Assembly: GCA_934339365.1 (NCBI GenBank) | Contig: CAKRHW010000007.1 | Span: forward strand, 1 to 64,000 | Source of the DNA: an uncultured Lachnospiraceae bacterium | GTDB lineage: Bacteria > Bacillota > Clostridia > Lachnospirales > Lachnospiraceae | Reading direction: 5' to 3' | Length of the DNA: 64,000 bases | Shown: piece after piece, positions 49,397-55,860 of the stretch | Layout: each line of letters begins with the position of its first letter | Position numbering within the stretch: position 1 is the stretch's first letter | The notes under the pieces: generated by a model | Told to the model about the DNA's origin: nothing | Database searches by the model: none | Seen by the model: only the letters and a program-made list of their open reading frames with translations | Made by a program: the position numbers and the translations under genes

Positions 49397-49624
49397 CTAT
49401 TCCTTACCTTCCAGATTCGTATTCTTCCTGAATCCTTCCACAAACTGCTCCATAATCAGATCCGCATCTAATCCCAGATACTGACAGATTCTTAAAAACT
49501 GATCTGCATCTATCTTTTCTTTTTCTCTCATGATCTTCTCCATATCAATGCCAAGATCTGAATACACCCTGTGAATCGAGCCATTCTTCTTCATAACCCC
49601 GTATATATATGTTGTGACATCCAT
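49397..49624 (-). CDS. Small XRE-like DNA-binding protein, first gene of the operon
   Basis: A 75-residue protein whose predicted helices resemble an XRE helix-turn-helix (YIYGVMKKNG, SIHRVYSDLG, MEKIMREKEKID, ADQFLRICQYLGLD). The recognition helix is atypical, so DNA binding is inferred. I chose the ATG 6 bases after GAGGAG; the ATG two codons earlier sits on the ribosome binding site. It lies next to a promoter with palindromic sites that it may bind. The stop lies 3 bases before sspD. Confidence 0.65.
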   Translation of the reverse strand: MDVTTYIYGVMKKNGSIHRVYSDLGIDMEKIMREKEKIDADQFLRICQYLGLDADLIMEQFVEGFRKNTNLEGKE

Positions 49625-49655
49625 ACGCATCTCCTCGTTTTTTCCTCTATTCTGA

Positions 49656-49672
49656 TTCTTCCATTTGAAGAT
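49656..49672. promoter_or_regulatory. Diverged operator copy in the operon leader
   Basis: Plus-strand TTCTTCCATTTGAAGAT, a diverged copy of the 17-bp palindrome TTCTT-N7-AAGAA found twice upstream. It lies downstream of the operon promoter, 41 bp from the central copy. Confidence 0.5.
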
Positions 49673-49690
49673 TTTAATGTTTTATTATTT

Positions 49691-49719
49691 ATTATATTCT
49701 TATTTTTGAAGAATATCAA
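49691..49719 (-). promoter_or_regulatory. Promoter of the phosphorothioation operon
   Basis: TTGATA, 17-bp spacer, TATAAT on the minus strand. The spacer is exactly the palindrome TTCTTCAAAAATAAGAA, so a protein bound there would block polymerase. Confidence 0.8.
49697..49713. promoter_or_regulatory. Central operator, inside the promoter spacer
   Basis: A 17-bp palindrome, arms TTCTT and AAGAA with 7 bases between. It fills the gap between the -35 and -10 boxes. Confidence 0.7.
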
Positions 49720-49769
49720 TGTGTTTTTTCTTCCTATAACATCATTCTTACATTTTATAGTGTAATATC

Positions 49770-49786
49770 TTCTTATTTTTGAAGAA
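49770..49786. promoter_or_regulatory. Distal operator, identical 17-bp copy
   Basis: All 17 bases match the central operator, in the same orientation, 73 bp away (about seven helical turns). This favours cooperative binding of one regulator to both. Confidence 0.7.
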
Positions 49787-49828
49787 TCGGGCAATGAGAA
49801 ATTCACGAGATTTTTTTTCTAAGAAAAA

Positions 49829-49857
49829 TTGACAGAACAAATTTCATACTATATGAT
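49829..49857 (+). promoter_or_regulatory. Promoter of the divergent XRE gene
   Basis: TTGACA, 17-bp spacer, TATGAT on the plus strand. Close to the vegetative consensus, 37 bases upstream of the ATG. Confidence 0.75.
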
Positions 49858-49894
49858 TATTAGAGATATTGAGACCATAAAGGAGAGTCAAACT

Positions 49895-50290
49895 ATGACG
49901 ATACGAAATCAGAACATCGGTCGGATTTTACGTCAATACAGACAACAGAATTCTTTTACCGTAACGGATGTTGCTAACCAATTAAAAACCGAAGAAAAAT
50001 TTGTTTCCCCCAAAACCATTTATGGATGGGAAAACGGACATGCATTTCCAGATGCCGACACGCTTTTAAAGCTTTGTAACATCTATGGAATTCATAATCT
50101 GTTAAGTACTTTCGGTTATAACGATCTTCCATCTTCCTCTACTCTTTCTCTATCTGAAAAAGAACAGCAACTAATCTGCCGTTACCGTTCCATGCCTGAA
50201 TTGCAGCCTGCGATTGATAAGCTTTTAGATTTAAATGAAGAAGGAAAGAATTCCACTGATTCTTCTGAGGAGAAAGATGAAGCACCATAA
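49895..50290 (+). CDS. XRE-family transcriptional regulator
   Basis: A 131-residue protein with a helix-turn-helix at residues 6-60 (GRILRQYRQQN ... TIYGWENGHAFPDADTLLKL). A serine-rich and acidic C-terminal tail follows. The ATG is preceded by AAGGAG; a possible upstream TTG is the -35 box and is rejected. It lies divergent to the phosphorothioation operon and 80 bases upstream of lrgAB, so it could control either. Confidence 0.88.
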   Translation: MTIRNQNIGRILRQYRQQNSFTVTDVANQLKTEEKFVSPKTIYGWENGHAFPDADTLLKLCNIYGIHNLLSTFGYNDLPSSSTLSLSEKEQQLICRYRSMPELQPAIDKLLDLNEEGKNSTDSSEEKDEAP

Positions 50291-50353
50291 TTTAAAACCG
50301 GAATTTTTTAATCATTTTATTTTACAAAAGACTGGAGGTAGGCGCAGACAGGA

Positions 50354-50377
50354 ATGCGTCAAAATAAAGTATCATGA
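50354..50377 (+). CDS. Possible seven-residue leader peptide overlapping lrgA
   Basis: ATG to TGA encodes MRQNKVS, and its stop overlaps the lrgA start as ATGA. The only strong ribosome binding site nearby (GGAGG, 15 bases upstream of this ATG, 35 bases upstream of lrgA) suits the leader better than lrgA. This suggests translational coupling, though spacing is long. Confidence 0.35.
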   Translation: MRQNKVS

Positions 50378-50769
50378 AGTATGTACGACAATTTTTAATT
50401 ATTATTCTTTTTTCTTTTATCGGAGAAGGACTTCGCTATGTAATTCCTTTACCGGTTCCATCTAGCATTTATGGACTGGTTTTACTCTTCCTGGCATTGG
50501 AATTTAAAATTATCCCTCTCGATGCAGTAAAAGAAACCGGAAAATTTCTTATTGAGATTATGCCACTGATGTTTATACCAGCAGCCGTCGGTTTAATCTC
50601 TTCCTGGAAACTTCTTTCCCCTATTCTAATTCCTGTAATTGTAATTACCTGTATTTCTACAATCTGTGTTATGGCAGTTGCCGGACGTTGCACCCAGTAT
50701 ATTATCCGCAAACAAAACAGACATCCCCGTCACAAAGCATGTCGGAAGCCTGACGAAAGAAACAAATAA
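50374..50769 (+). CDS. lrgA: CidA/LrgA family holin-like protein
   Basis: A 131-residue membrane protein with four hydrophobic segments (about 6-25, 30-46, 60-80 and 88-110). The conserved VPSSIYGLVLLF motif lies near residue 30. LrgA-type proteins act with LrgB in control of murein hydrolase activity or as small-metabolite transporters. The gene has no strong ribosome binding site of its own. lrgB follows 10 bases later. Confidence 0.9.
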   Translation: MKYVRQFLIIILFSFIGEGLRYVIPLPVPSSIYGLVLLFLALEFKIIPLDAVKETGKFLIEIMPLMFIPAAVGLISSWKLLSPILIPVIVITCISTICVMAVAGRCTQYIIRKQNRHPRHKACRKPDERNK

Positions 50770-50779
50770 GGAGTTTATC

Positions 50780-51469
50780 ATGAATCTATTAACAGAATCT
50801 GTATTTTTTGGTGTTTTAATCAGCCTTGGAACTTATGAATTAGGAGTATTTATGAAACGCAAATTCAAATTAGCTTTATTCAATCCTCTCTTAATTTCTG
50901 TAGCACTTACCATTTGTGTTTTATTACTATTTCATATTGATTATGATACCTACTACGAAGGAGCCAAATACATTAGTTATCTTTTAACACCTGCTACTGT
51001 CTGTCTTGCAATTCCACTTTATGAACAGGTAGAACTGTTAAGAAAGAATTTTAAAGCAATCCTTATCGGAATCACTTCCGGTGTATTAACCAGTTTAATC
51101 AGTGTCCTTACTTTATCTGTTGCATTCCACTTAAATCACGCGGACTATGTAACACTTCTTCCAAAATCGATTACAACTGCTATCGGAATGGGAGTCTCTG
51201 ATGAATTAGGTGGTTATATGACCATTACTGTCGCTGTTATTATTATTACCGGTATCCTCGGAAATGTAATTGCAGAAGGTATTTGCCGTATCTTTAAAAT
51301 TGAAGAATCAATTGCAAAAGGAATTGCAATCGGTAGTGCAGCCCATGCAGTCGGAACTGCCAAGGCAATGGAAATCGGTGAGATTGAGGGAGCTATGAGT
51401 AGTTTATCCATTGCTGTAGCCGGATTAATGACCGTTATCGGAGCTAATATTTTTGCAAACTTTCTATAA
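50780..51469 (+). CDS. lrgB: LrgB family membrane protein
   Basis: A 229-residue membrane protein with about six or seven hydrophobic segments. The family signature PKSITTAIGMGVSDELGG lies near residue 130 and AAHAVGTAKAMEIGE near 190. It forms the lrgAB pair with the upstream gene. The start is the ATG after AAGGAG; an upstream in-frame extension overlaps lrgA and is not used. A terminator follows. Confidence 0.94.
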   Translation: MNLLTESVFFGVLISLGTYELGVFMKRKFKLALFNPLLISVALTICVLLLFHIDYDTYYEGAKYISYLLTPATVCLAIPLYEQVELLRKNFKAILIGITSGVLTSLISVLTLSVAFHLNHADYVTLLPKSITTAIGMGVSDELGGYMTITVAVIIITGILGNVIAEGICRIFKIEESIAKGIAIGSAAHAVGTAKAMEIGEIEGAMSSLSIAVAGLMTVIGANIFANFL

Positions 51470-51473
51470 AAAA

Positions 51474-51529
51474 AGAGAAGTCAGATTCACGAAATCATCC
51501 TTCGTAAATTCTGACATCTCTATTTTTTT
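51474..51529 (+). terminator. Intrinsic terminator of lrgAB
   Basis: Outer arms AGAGAAGTCAGA / TCTGACATCTCT pair at 11 of 12 positions, with an inner stem (ACGAA / TTCGT) and a following ATTTTTTTA on the plus strand. Confidence 0.88.
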
Positions 51530-51572
51530 ATCTTTTTTATTTTGTCTAAATGTTGTGTCACTGACAGCAAAC

Positions 51573-51650
51573 TTACAAAACATGGTACATCACATGGATA
51601 TCTTCAAATATCCCATCTTTATTTCGAAATCCACCCGGTATCACTCCTAA
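51573..51650 (-). pseudogene. Remnant of a GNAT acetyltransferase 3' end
   Basis: A minus-strand frame of about 25 residues (LGVIPGGFRNKDG to the terminal MYHVL) closely resembles the C-terminus of GNAT acetyltransferases. No start or N-terminal part is present: it follows directly after the stop codon of the alpha/beta hydrolase gene. It is best explained as the tail left when another gene was joined in front. Confidence 0.5.
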
Positions 51651-51651
51651 A

Positions 51652-52212
51652 TCAACAAATCCCAGTCTTTATATATTTTTCTGTCTGTATCATAATATTC
51701 TGAAGAATCGTCAAATCTTTTAATACATTTCCTGTTTCCATGGAATGATTCGCACCTTCTGTCAAGAATAATGTCATCTCACGTTTCCTGCATTCTTCCT
51801 GTATCATCGCTGTATCCGCCCAGGGATCCGCAGTTCCATGAAATACGATTCCTTCTGTCCCAATTGCCGCAAAAGATTCATACACAGGCGTATAATAAAC
51901 CTGCTTTGCATTGATCCGGTGCTTCTTTGCATAACTTGCAGCCACTGCAGTTCCAATACTTTTTGAAAGAAATAACACTTCCTGGTAATCCTGAAATTCA
52001 ATTTCTTCTAATCTTTTCTCTGCACTAGCAAATGCCCTGTCAAATGCTTCTTTCATCTTTGTTGCATTTCCTTTTATATTTGCAGGCAATTTCTGATACA
52101 TAATTTCAACAATTTCATAGCCATTTTCTTTTGCTATTTTCTTGCTATAATACAACAACGGTTTGCCTGCGTGATAACCGACTCCCGGAAATATTACCGC
52201 TATTTTTTTCAC
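51652..52212 (-). CDS. Alpha/beta hydrolase-fold protein
   Basis: A 186-residue protein. A hydrophobic strand (KKIAVIFPGVGYHAGKP) opens the fold. The candidate triad is Ser in FLSKSIGTAVA (near 85), Asp in HGTADPWADT (near 140) and His in EGANHSME (near 165). The start is a GTG after GGAGGC; a longer in-frame extension runs into the hsp20 terminator and is rejected. Substrate unknown. The 3' flank holds an acetyltransferase remnant. Confidence 0.75.
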   Translation of the reverse strand: MKKIAVIFPGVGYHAGKPLLYYSKKIAKENGYEIVEIMYQKLPANIKGNATKMKEAFDRAFASAEKRLEEIEFQDYQEVLFLSKSIGTAVAASYAKKHRINAKQVYYTPVYESFAAIGTEGIVFHGTADPWADTAMIQEECRKREMTLFLTEGANHSMETGNVLKDLTILQNIMIQTEKYIKTGIC

Positions 52213-52305
52213 TGTTTTTCTGCCTCCTTTTCTAATTTTTAATTTAGCACAAAGAATCTTCTTTTTAAACAGAGTAAAACAATTTTTTGAATTATCCCAA
52301 GCATT

Positions 52306-52346
52306 GAAAAAGGGGCTGCCCCACTTCTTCTCGTGGAACAACCCCT
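52306..52346 (-). terminator. Intrinsic terminator of hsp20
   Basis: Stem AGGGG / CCCCT plus inner CCAC / GTGG with an 8-base loop, followed on the minus strand by TTTTTC. Confidence 0.8.
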
Positions 52347-52382
52347 AAGTCTTCTATCTGATTGCTCAGATTCTGTCATTCA

Positions 52383-52832
52383 TTATCCTTCAATGGCAAT
52401 GTATTTCTTTTCTTCTACTTTCTTCGCATCTTCTTTCGGTACACTGAAGGAAAGGATACCGCTTTCATATTTTGGATGAATATCTTCTGCAGTAACCTGA
52501 TCACCTACATAAAAGCTACGACTCATGCTTCCTGCATAACGTTCGTGTCTTACATATTTCTTATCTTTTTCTTCTTCATCCTTGTCAAGTCCCTTTGACG
52601 CACTGATCGTCAAATATCCATTGTTCAGTTCTATCTTTATCTCATCTTTCTTAAATCCCGGAAGATCCATGGCTACTTCATAGCCATTGTCTGTCTCTTT
52701 GACATCTGTCTTCATTAGATTCTTCGCATGTTTACCATACAATTCTTTATCTACACTTGGGAATGTAGGAAATGAAAAATCGTTCATAAAATCATCAAAT
52801 AAGTTTTCTCCAAAAATACTAGGCATCATCAT
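52383..52832 (-). CDS. Small heat-shock protein Hsp20
   Basis: A 149-residue alpha-crystallin-type chaperone that holds unfolded proteins. The crystallin domain (about residues 40-135) includes VAMDLPGFKKDEIKIELNNG and the C-terminal ESGILSFSVPK with the IAIEG end. ATG start after GGAG. A CIRCE element overlaps its promoter, so the HrcA repressor should control it. Confidence 0.95.
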   Translation of the reverse strand: MMMPSIFGENLFDDFMNDFSFPTFPSVDKELYGKHAKNLMKTDVKETDNGYEVAMDLPGFKKDEIKIELNNGYLTISASKGLDKDEEEKDKKYVRHERYAGSMSRSFYVGDQVTAEDIHPKYESGILSFSVPKEDAKKVEEKKYIAIEG

Positions 52833-52973
52833 AAGTCATATCTCCTTTCAAAAGACATCTACAAAATTCAATTACCACGATCGGAGAACCCGAGGGGTTT
52901 TATTACTTTCTTTGAACTCTGGTTTGTTGGGATTTCTTCTTCTCTTTTTATCCCTCTTCTTTGTTCTATATGT

Positions 52974-53002
52974 AATATAACACTTATTATTAGCACTGTC
53001 AA
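52974..53002 (-). promoter_or_regulatory. Promoter of hsp20
   Basis: TTGACA, 17-bp spacer, TATATT on the minus strand. The -35 box lies within the CIRCE element. The mRNA leader is about 135 bases. Confidence 0.85.
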
Positions 53003-53016
53003 GAGGTGAGTGCTAT
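52990..53016. promoter_or_regulatory. CIRCE element (HrcA operator)
   Basis: Arms TTAGCACTG and GAGTGCTAT separated by 9 bases; the consensus is TTAGCACTC-N9-GAGTGCTAA, so 16 of 18 arm positions match. HrcA binding here would cover the -35 box of hsp20. Confidence 0.92.
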
Positions 53017-53114
53017 TTTTTTGTGAACATTTTGTGAAGACTACAAGACATGCCAAATGATAAAAATAACGTCCTGCCTAATATAAATTGTAAATATTCT
53101 TTGCTTGAAGCCAT
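53013..53114 (-). pseudogene. Truncated TfoX-like 5' gene fragment
   Basis: A 33-codon frame starting MASSKEYLQFIL after a strong AGGAGGGGGAAAT ribosome binding site. The first dozen residues match the start of TfoX/Sxy N-terminal-domain proteins, then similarity stops. Its stop codon lies in the CIRCE arm. It is probably a gene start cut off by a deletion that joined it to the hsp20 promoter region. Confidence 0.5.
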
Positions 53115-53125
53115 ATTTCCCCCTC

Positions 53126-53542
53126 CTAAAATCTCTGTATCATTCTTGCAATCTCCATCACTGCTATCTTCAGCATCACACCCCCTGACATTACATAAAA
53201 CCATATTTCTCGCATGTGCTGTGATTTTGCTATTGGCGTAGCAATTGCAGCGATTATAATGATTGCTGCTCCGACACATCCAATGATGTTTGGAACACTC
53301 ACAAGTGAAAATATACCGGGATTACAACTTCCATCTATCGTATACTGAATCGTTTTATCCAGTCCGTCTCTTGCAGCTGCAAAACAACATATAACAAGAC
53401 CATATAACAAAACAAACAGACTTCTTCTGCCCCAGAAATTTATGTTGCTTCTGCTACCTATAGAATATCCAATAAATCCTGCTAATGATAAAATCATAAG
53501 TGTAGTGACCGTTGTAACCATATTTCCAAAATAAAGTTTCAT
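53126..53542 (-). CDS. Membrane protein of unknown function
   Basis: A 138-residue protein with four hydrophobic segments (about residues 7-28, 40-58, 80-102 and 112-130). ATG start after AAGGAGG, so it is likely expressed. No family is recognised. It lies between a flavodoxin gene and the TfoX fragment, in an area with several gene remnants. Confidence 0.65.
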   Translation of the reverse strand: MKLYFGNMVTTVTTLMILSLAGFIGYSIGSRSNINFWGRRSLFVLLYGLVICCFAAARDGLDKTIQYTIDGSCNPGIFSLVSVPNIIGCVGAAIIIIAAIATPIAKSQHMREIWFYVMSGGVMLKIAVMEIARMIQRF

Positions 53543-53557
53543 CCGTTTCGCCTCCTT

Positions 53558-54064
53558 CTAATCCACGCTTTTATACCACTCAACGATTGCTCTTAAATTT
53601 TGTACAGACACTCGCTTGCCGCCATTTACCATCATATCTAACATATCATCTTCTTCCGGTGTGCGGTCGGTTTTAGCTGCTAATCCTTTTCCGGCAGTTT
53701 TAACCATAACATTCATCATAAAGCGATACACTCCATGAAGTTTCTTCACATCAAAATTTCCTTGTAATGTAAATAGCGGAATCCTCTGTGGAATTGTATT
53801 TTTATCCCTGAGTTCCTTTAGCTGTGTACCTGTCTGTCCCATGCCGACACCACAAACTGCACTGATTTTATACTTTTTTGCTGCCTCTTTGTATCCTTTG
53901 ATTCCTCCTGCCATAATCCATCCAAGATAAATAATTTCGGTACCGGCAGATACCTTACTTTTTGCCTGCTGTAAACTAAGTACCGGCAAATGCAATTCCT
54001 TACCTAATAAGTTTGCATATTCTGCTGTGCTCCCGGTATTTGATGTATATATAATTGCTTTCAT
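53558..54064 (-). CDS. Flavodoxin-domain protein
   Basis: A 168-residue protein with an FMN-binding loop YTSNTGSTAEYA at residues 6-17 and a GMGQTGTQL region near 78, as in the flavodoxin_5 group. It probably carries electrons or reduces a small substrate. The start is the ATG after GGAGGAG; a 9-codon upstream extension is not used. It is followed by the unknown membrane protein, 15 bases after its stop. Confidence 0.82.
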   Translation of the reverse strand: MKAIIYTSNTGSTAEYANLLGKELHLPVLSLQQAKSKVSAGTEIIYLGWIMAGGIKGYKEAAKKYKISAVCGVGMGQTGTQLKELRDKNTIPQRIPLFTLQGNFDVKKLHGVYRFMMNVMVKTAGKGLAAKTDRTPEEDDMLDMMVNGGKRVSVQNLRAIVEWYKSVD

Positions 54065-54118
54065 TTTTTTCTCCTCCATAAATTCTTCCATTTCTTTCTC
54101 ACATACGCAAGAAGCAGA

Positions 54119-54865
54119 TCAGGCCCGGACGCCCGCCAGTGCCAGAAATTTCTTTTCTGACTGAATGCCCTGGGTCAGAAATTTGCCATCGCGGAACAAT
54201 GCATAGGTTGTGACCGGAGCAGGAACATTCCGGGCACTCTCTTTGTCCGTAATATGAATGGCTTTGAACAGGATGCCGTATTCCTTCGCCACTTGCTGCA
54301 CCTTTGGCACCCAATAGCAGGTATACGGACACTGGTCTGTATAATAAAGGACAAAGCCGTCCCCCGCCACTCTGGGATGTTTGGCGCATTCTCTGAATTT
54401 CGGTGGCTGTGTGGTCGGTTCAAGGGGCAGGTACATGAGATTGATACCACAGTCGGATATGTCTGCGGTCTTGAAGCCCTTGTAGGTCAGGAACTTCGGA
54501 TCAGCGAGAAATTCCCGTTTCCGGCCTTCCGCACACAAAATACAAATCCCTTTTCGCCACTGTGCCTTGGCATCCCGGATACATTCCTCCAACAGGTCAT
54601 TAGCGTATCCATGTCCCTTCATGGAACCAGAAACCCACAGACAGTTAATGTAGAGCCAGCCTTCTGCCTCAATGGGCACCCAGGCATTTTCCGCCGGAAT
54701 GTATTCAATAAAGCATTTGCCACGCTCTTCACTGCGATAAAAAACAAGCCCCTCATCAAAATGCTGCTTCATCCATTCCTTTTTAGCAAGACTTTGCTTG
54801 CCGGACATGGCACAGCAAATATGTTCTTTGTCAATATTTTCTTTTGTAATCCGAATGTAATTCAT
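54119..54865 (-). CDS. GNAT acetyltransferase with YoaP-like C-terminal domain
   Basis: A 248-residue protein. The N-terminal GNAT fold includes GSMKGHGYANDLLEECI (about residues 78-95), the acetyl-CoA loop. The C-terminal half (about 165-248) is a thioredoxin-like YoaP domain with the cysteine pair DQCPYTC. ATG start after GGAGG. Its bases are visibly GC-richer than the neighbours, suggesting transfer from another genome. Function unknown. Confidence 0.85.
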   Translation of the reverse strand: MNYIRITKENIDKEHICCAMSGKQSLAKKEWMKQHFDEGLVFYRSEERGKCFIEYIPAENAWVPIEAEGWLYINCLWVSGSMKGHGYANDLLEECIRDAKAQWRKGICILCAEGRKREFLADPKFLTYKGFKTADISDCGINLMYLPLEPTTQPPKFRECAKHPRVAGDGFVLYYTDQCPYTCYWVPKVQQVAKEYGILFKAIHITDKESARNVPAPVTTYALFRDGKFLTQGIQSEKKFLALAGVRA

Positions 54866-54885
54866 AAATTATTCCTCCTATTATT

Positions 54886-54926
54886 AAAAAACGCAGTACA
54901 TAATTGTTATATTACAATCTGCACTG
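54886..54926 (-). terminator. Terminator of the tetR-KTR operon
   Basis: Arms CAGT / ACTG and ATTGT / ACAAT form a two-part stem, followed on the minus strand by TTTTTT. Stem pairing is interrupted, so strength is uncertain. Confidence 0.5.
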
Positions 54927-54930
54927 TGTC

Positions 54931-55107
54931 TTAGCGTCTGGCTTCTTTCACTATAAATTTTTCTGCATTAATCAGGCTTTCTTCTTTGCATTTTGGACAA
55001 AACAAAGGAAAATTTGCAAGCACCGTATCTTTCCTTAATTTCACTCTTGTTTTACTTCCACATTTCGGACATAAAATCCATTCCTGTCGCTCTGATACTT
55101 CATTCAA
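54931..55107 (-). CDS. Cysteine-rich KTR-domain protein
   Basis: A 58-residue protein with two zinc-type cysteine pairs (WILCPKCGSKTRVKLRKDT and LFCPKCKEESLI), the KTR motif in between. The family is found with mobile elements and small regulatory operons; its role is unknown. I chose a TTG start, 14 bases after the tetR stop, preceded by AGGG; no ATG in frame gives the conserved N-terminus. It appears to share the tetR transcript. Confidence 0.78.
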   Translation of the reverse strand: MNEVSERQEWILCPKCGSKTRVKLRKDTVLANFPLFCPKCKEESLINAEKFIVKEARR

Positions 55108-55121
55108 CTCACTTCACCCTT

Positions 55122-55736
55122 TCATCTGATTTGCATCTCTCTGGAGAAATGATCCATGTGCTCATCGAGAAGCTTTATCACCTGGCTCTTGTCATTCATT
55201 CCATCATATATACTGTAAAGTAAAAAAATGGGTCCATAAAAGTCAAGTGCTACTTGTCTGGCTTTCCCTGCATCCTCCAACATTCCTGAAAACAAGGCTT
55301 CGATATAAGATAATGGTCCGCTTGCAAGGTAATTCTGATATAACTGTGCCATCTGTGGCTCTCTGTACTGTTCCAAAGTCAGCATCTTACGAAAACAGCT
55401 TGAAAACTCTTCCTCTGTCCAATGAAGGAACTGCACCTTTGTAAACTGCTTGATCTTATCAAATACCGTTTCTTTATACTCGGCTGTAACCTTTTCCAGA
55501 TCACCCTCCGGCATTTCATACTGCTTTACTCTCTCTCTATCCAATTCATTCATTTTTTCAATAATACTGTCTAATATCTCCTGCTTACTTTTATAATGCT
55601 TATACAATGCAGCCTTGGTCACTCCAAGCTTCGAGGCAATATCATTCATGGATGTTCCCATATATCCACTCTGTGCAAATAACTTCAAGGCTTCTTCTAG
55701 TATTTTTTCTTTTGTGTTCTTTGCTTTGCTTTCCAT
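55122..55736 (-). CDS. TetR/AcrR-family regulator
   Basis: A 204-residue repressor. The N-terminal helix-turn-helix is at residues 27-48 (MNDIASKLGVTKAALYKHY), followed by an all-helical ligand-binding domain. Its promoter carries repeated CCTATYGGT sites in the spacer and downstream, so autoregulation is likely. The only downstream gene is the KTR protein; no obvious efflux pump sits nearby. Confidence 0.92.
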   Translation of the reverse strand: MESKAKNTKEKILEEALKLFAQSGYMGTSMNDIASKLGVTKAALYKHYKSKQEILDSIIEKMNELDRERVKQYEMPEGDLEKVTAEYKETVFDKIKQFTKVQFLHWTEEEFSSCFRKMLTLEQYREPQMAQLYQNYLASGPLSYIEALFSGMLEDAGKARQVALDFYGPIFLLYSIYDGMNDKSQVIKLLDEHMDHFSREMQIR

Positions 55737-55755
55737 ATTTCTCTCCTAAATGAAC

Positions 55756-55805
55756 CCTATTGGTAAGTTACCTATTGGTTACTTCTATTATAGTTACCTA
55801 TCGGT
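55756..55805. promoter_or_regulatory. Three CCTATYGGT operator repeats
   Basis: Nine-base repeats at 55756, 55771 and 55797 (CCTATTGGT, CCTATTGGT, CCTATCGGT); the last two sit in GTTACC...GGTYAC near-palindromes. The third lies in the promoter spacer, the others just downstream of the -10 box. Confidence 0.65.
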
Positions 55806-55815
55806 CACTTGTCAA
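55787..55815 (-). promoter_or_regulatory. Promoter of tetR-KTR
   Basis: TTGACA, 17-bp spacer, TATAAT on the minus strand, fully matching the vegetative consensus. An operator repeat lies inside the spacer. Confidence 0.88.
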
Positions 55816-55860
55816 GTAAGTTACGAAGAATTTTTTTACCATGGAATACACCTATCCTCT

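Noticed and set aside
28370..49624. BREX or DISARM as explanation of the large defence operon.
   Set aside because: No methyltransferase, PglZ phosphatase or Lon-like protease is present; PP-loop, desulfurase and DUF4007 genes point to phosphorothioation.
28370..49719. A prophage or integrative element as carrier of the operon.
   Set aside because: No integrase, recombinase, structural phage gene or flanking direct repeat is seen at either end within the window.
49591..49806. A minus-strand frame covering the operon promoter.
   Set aside because: It covers the promoter and three operator palindromes and starts without a ribosome binding site.
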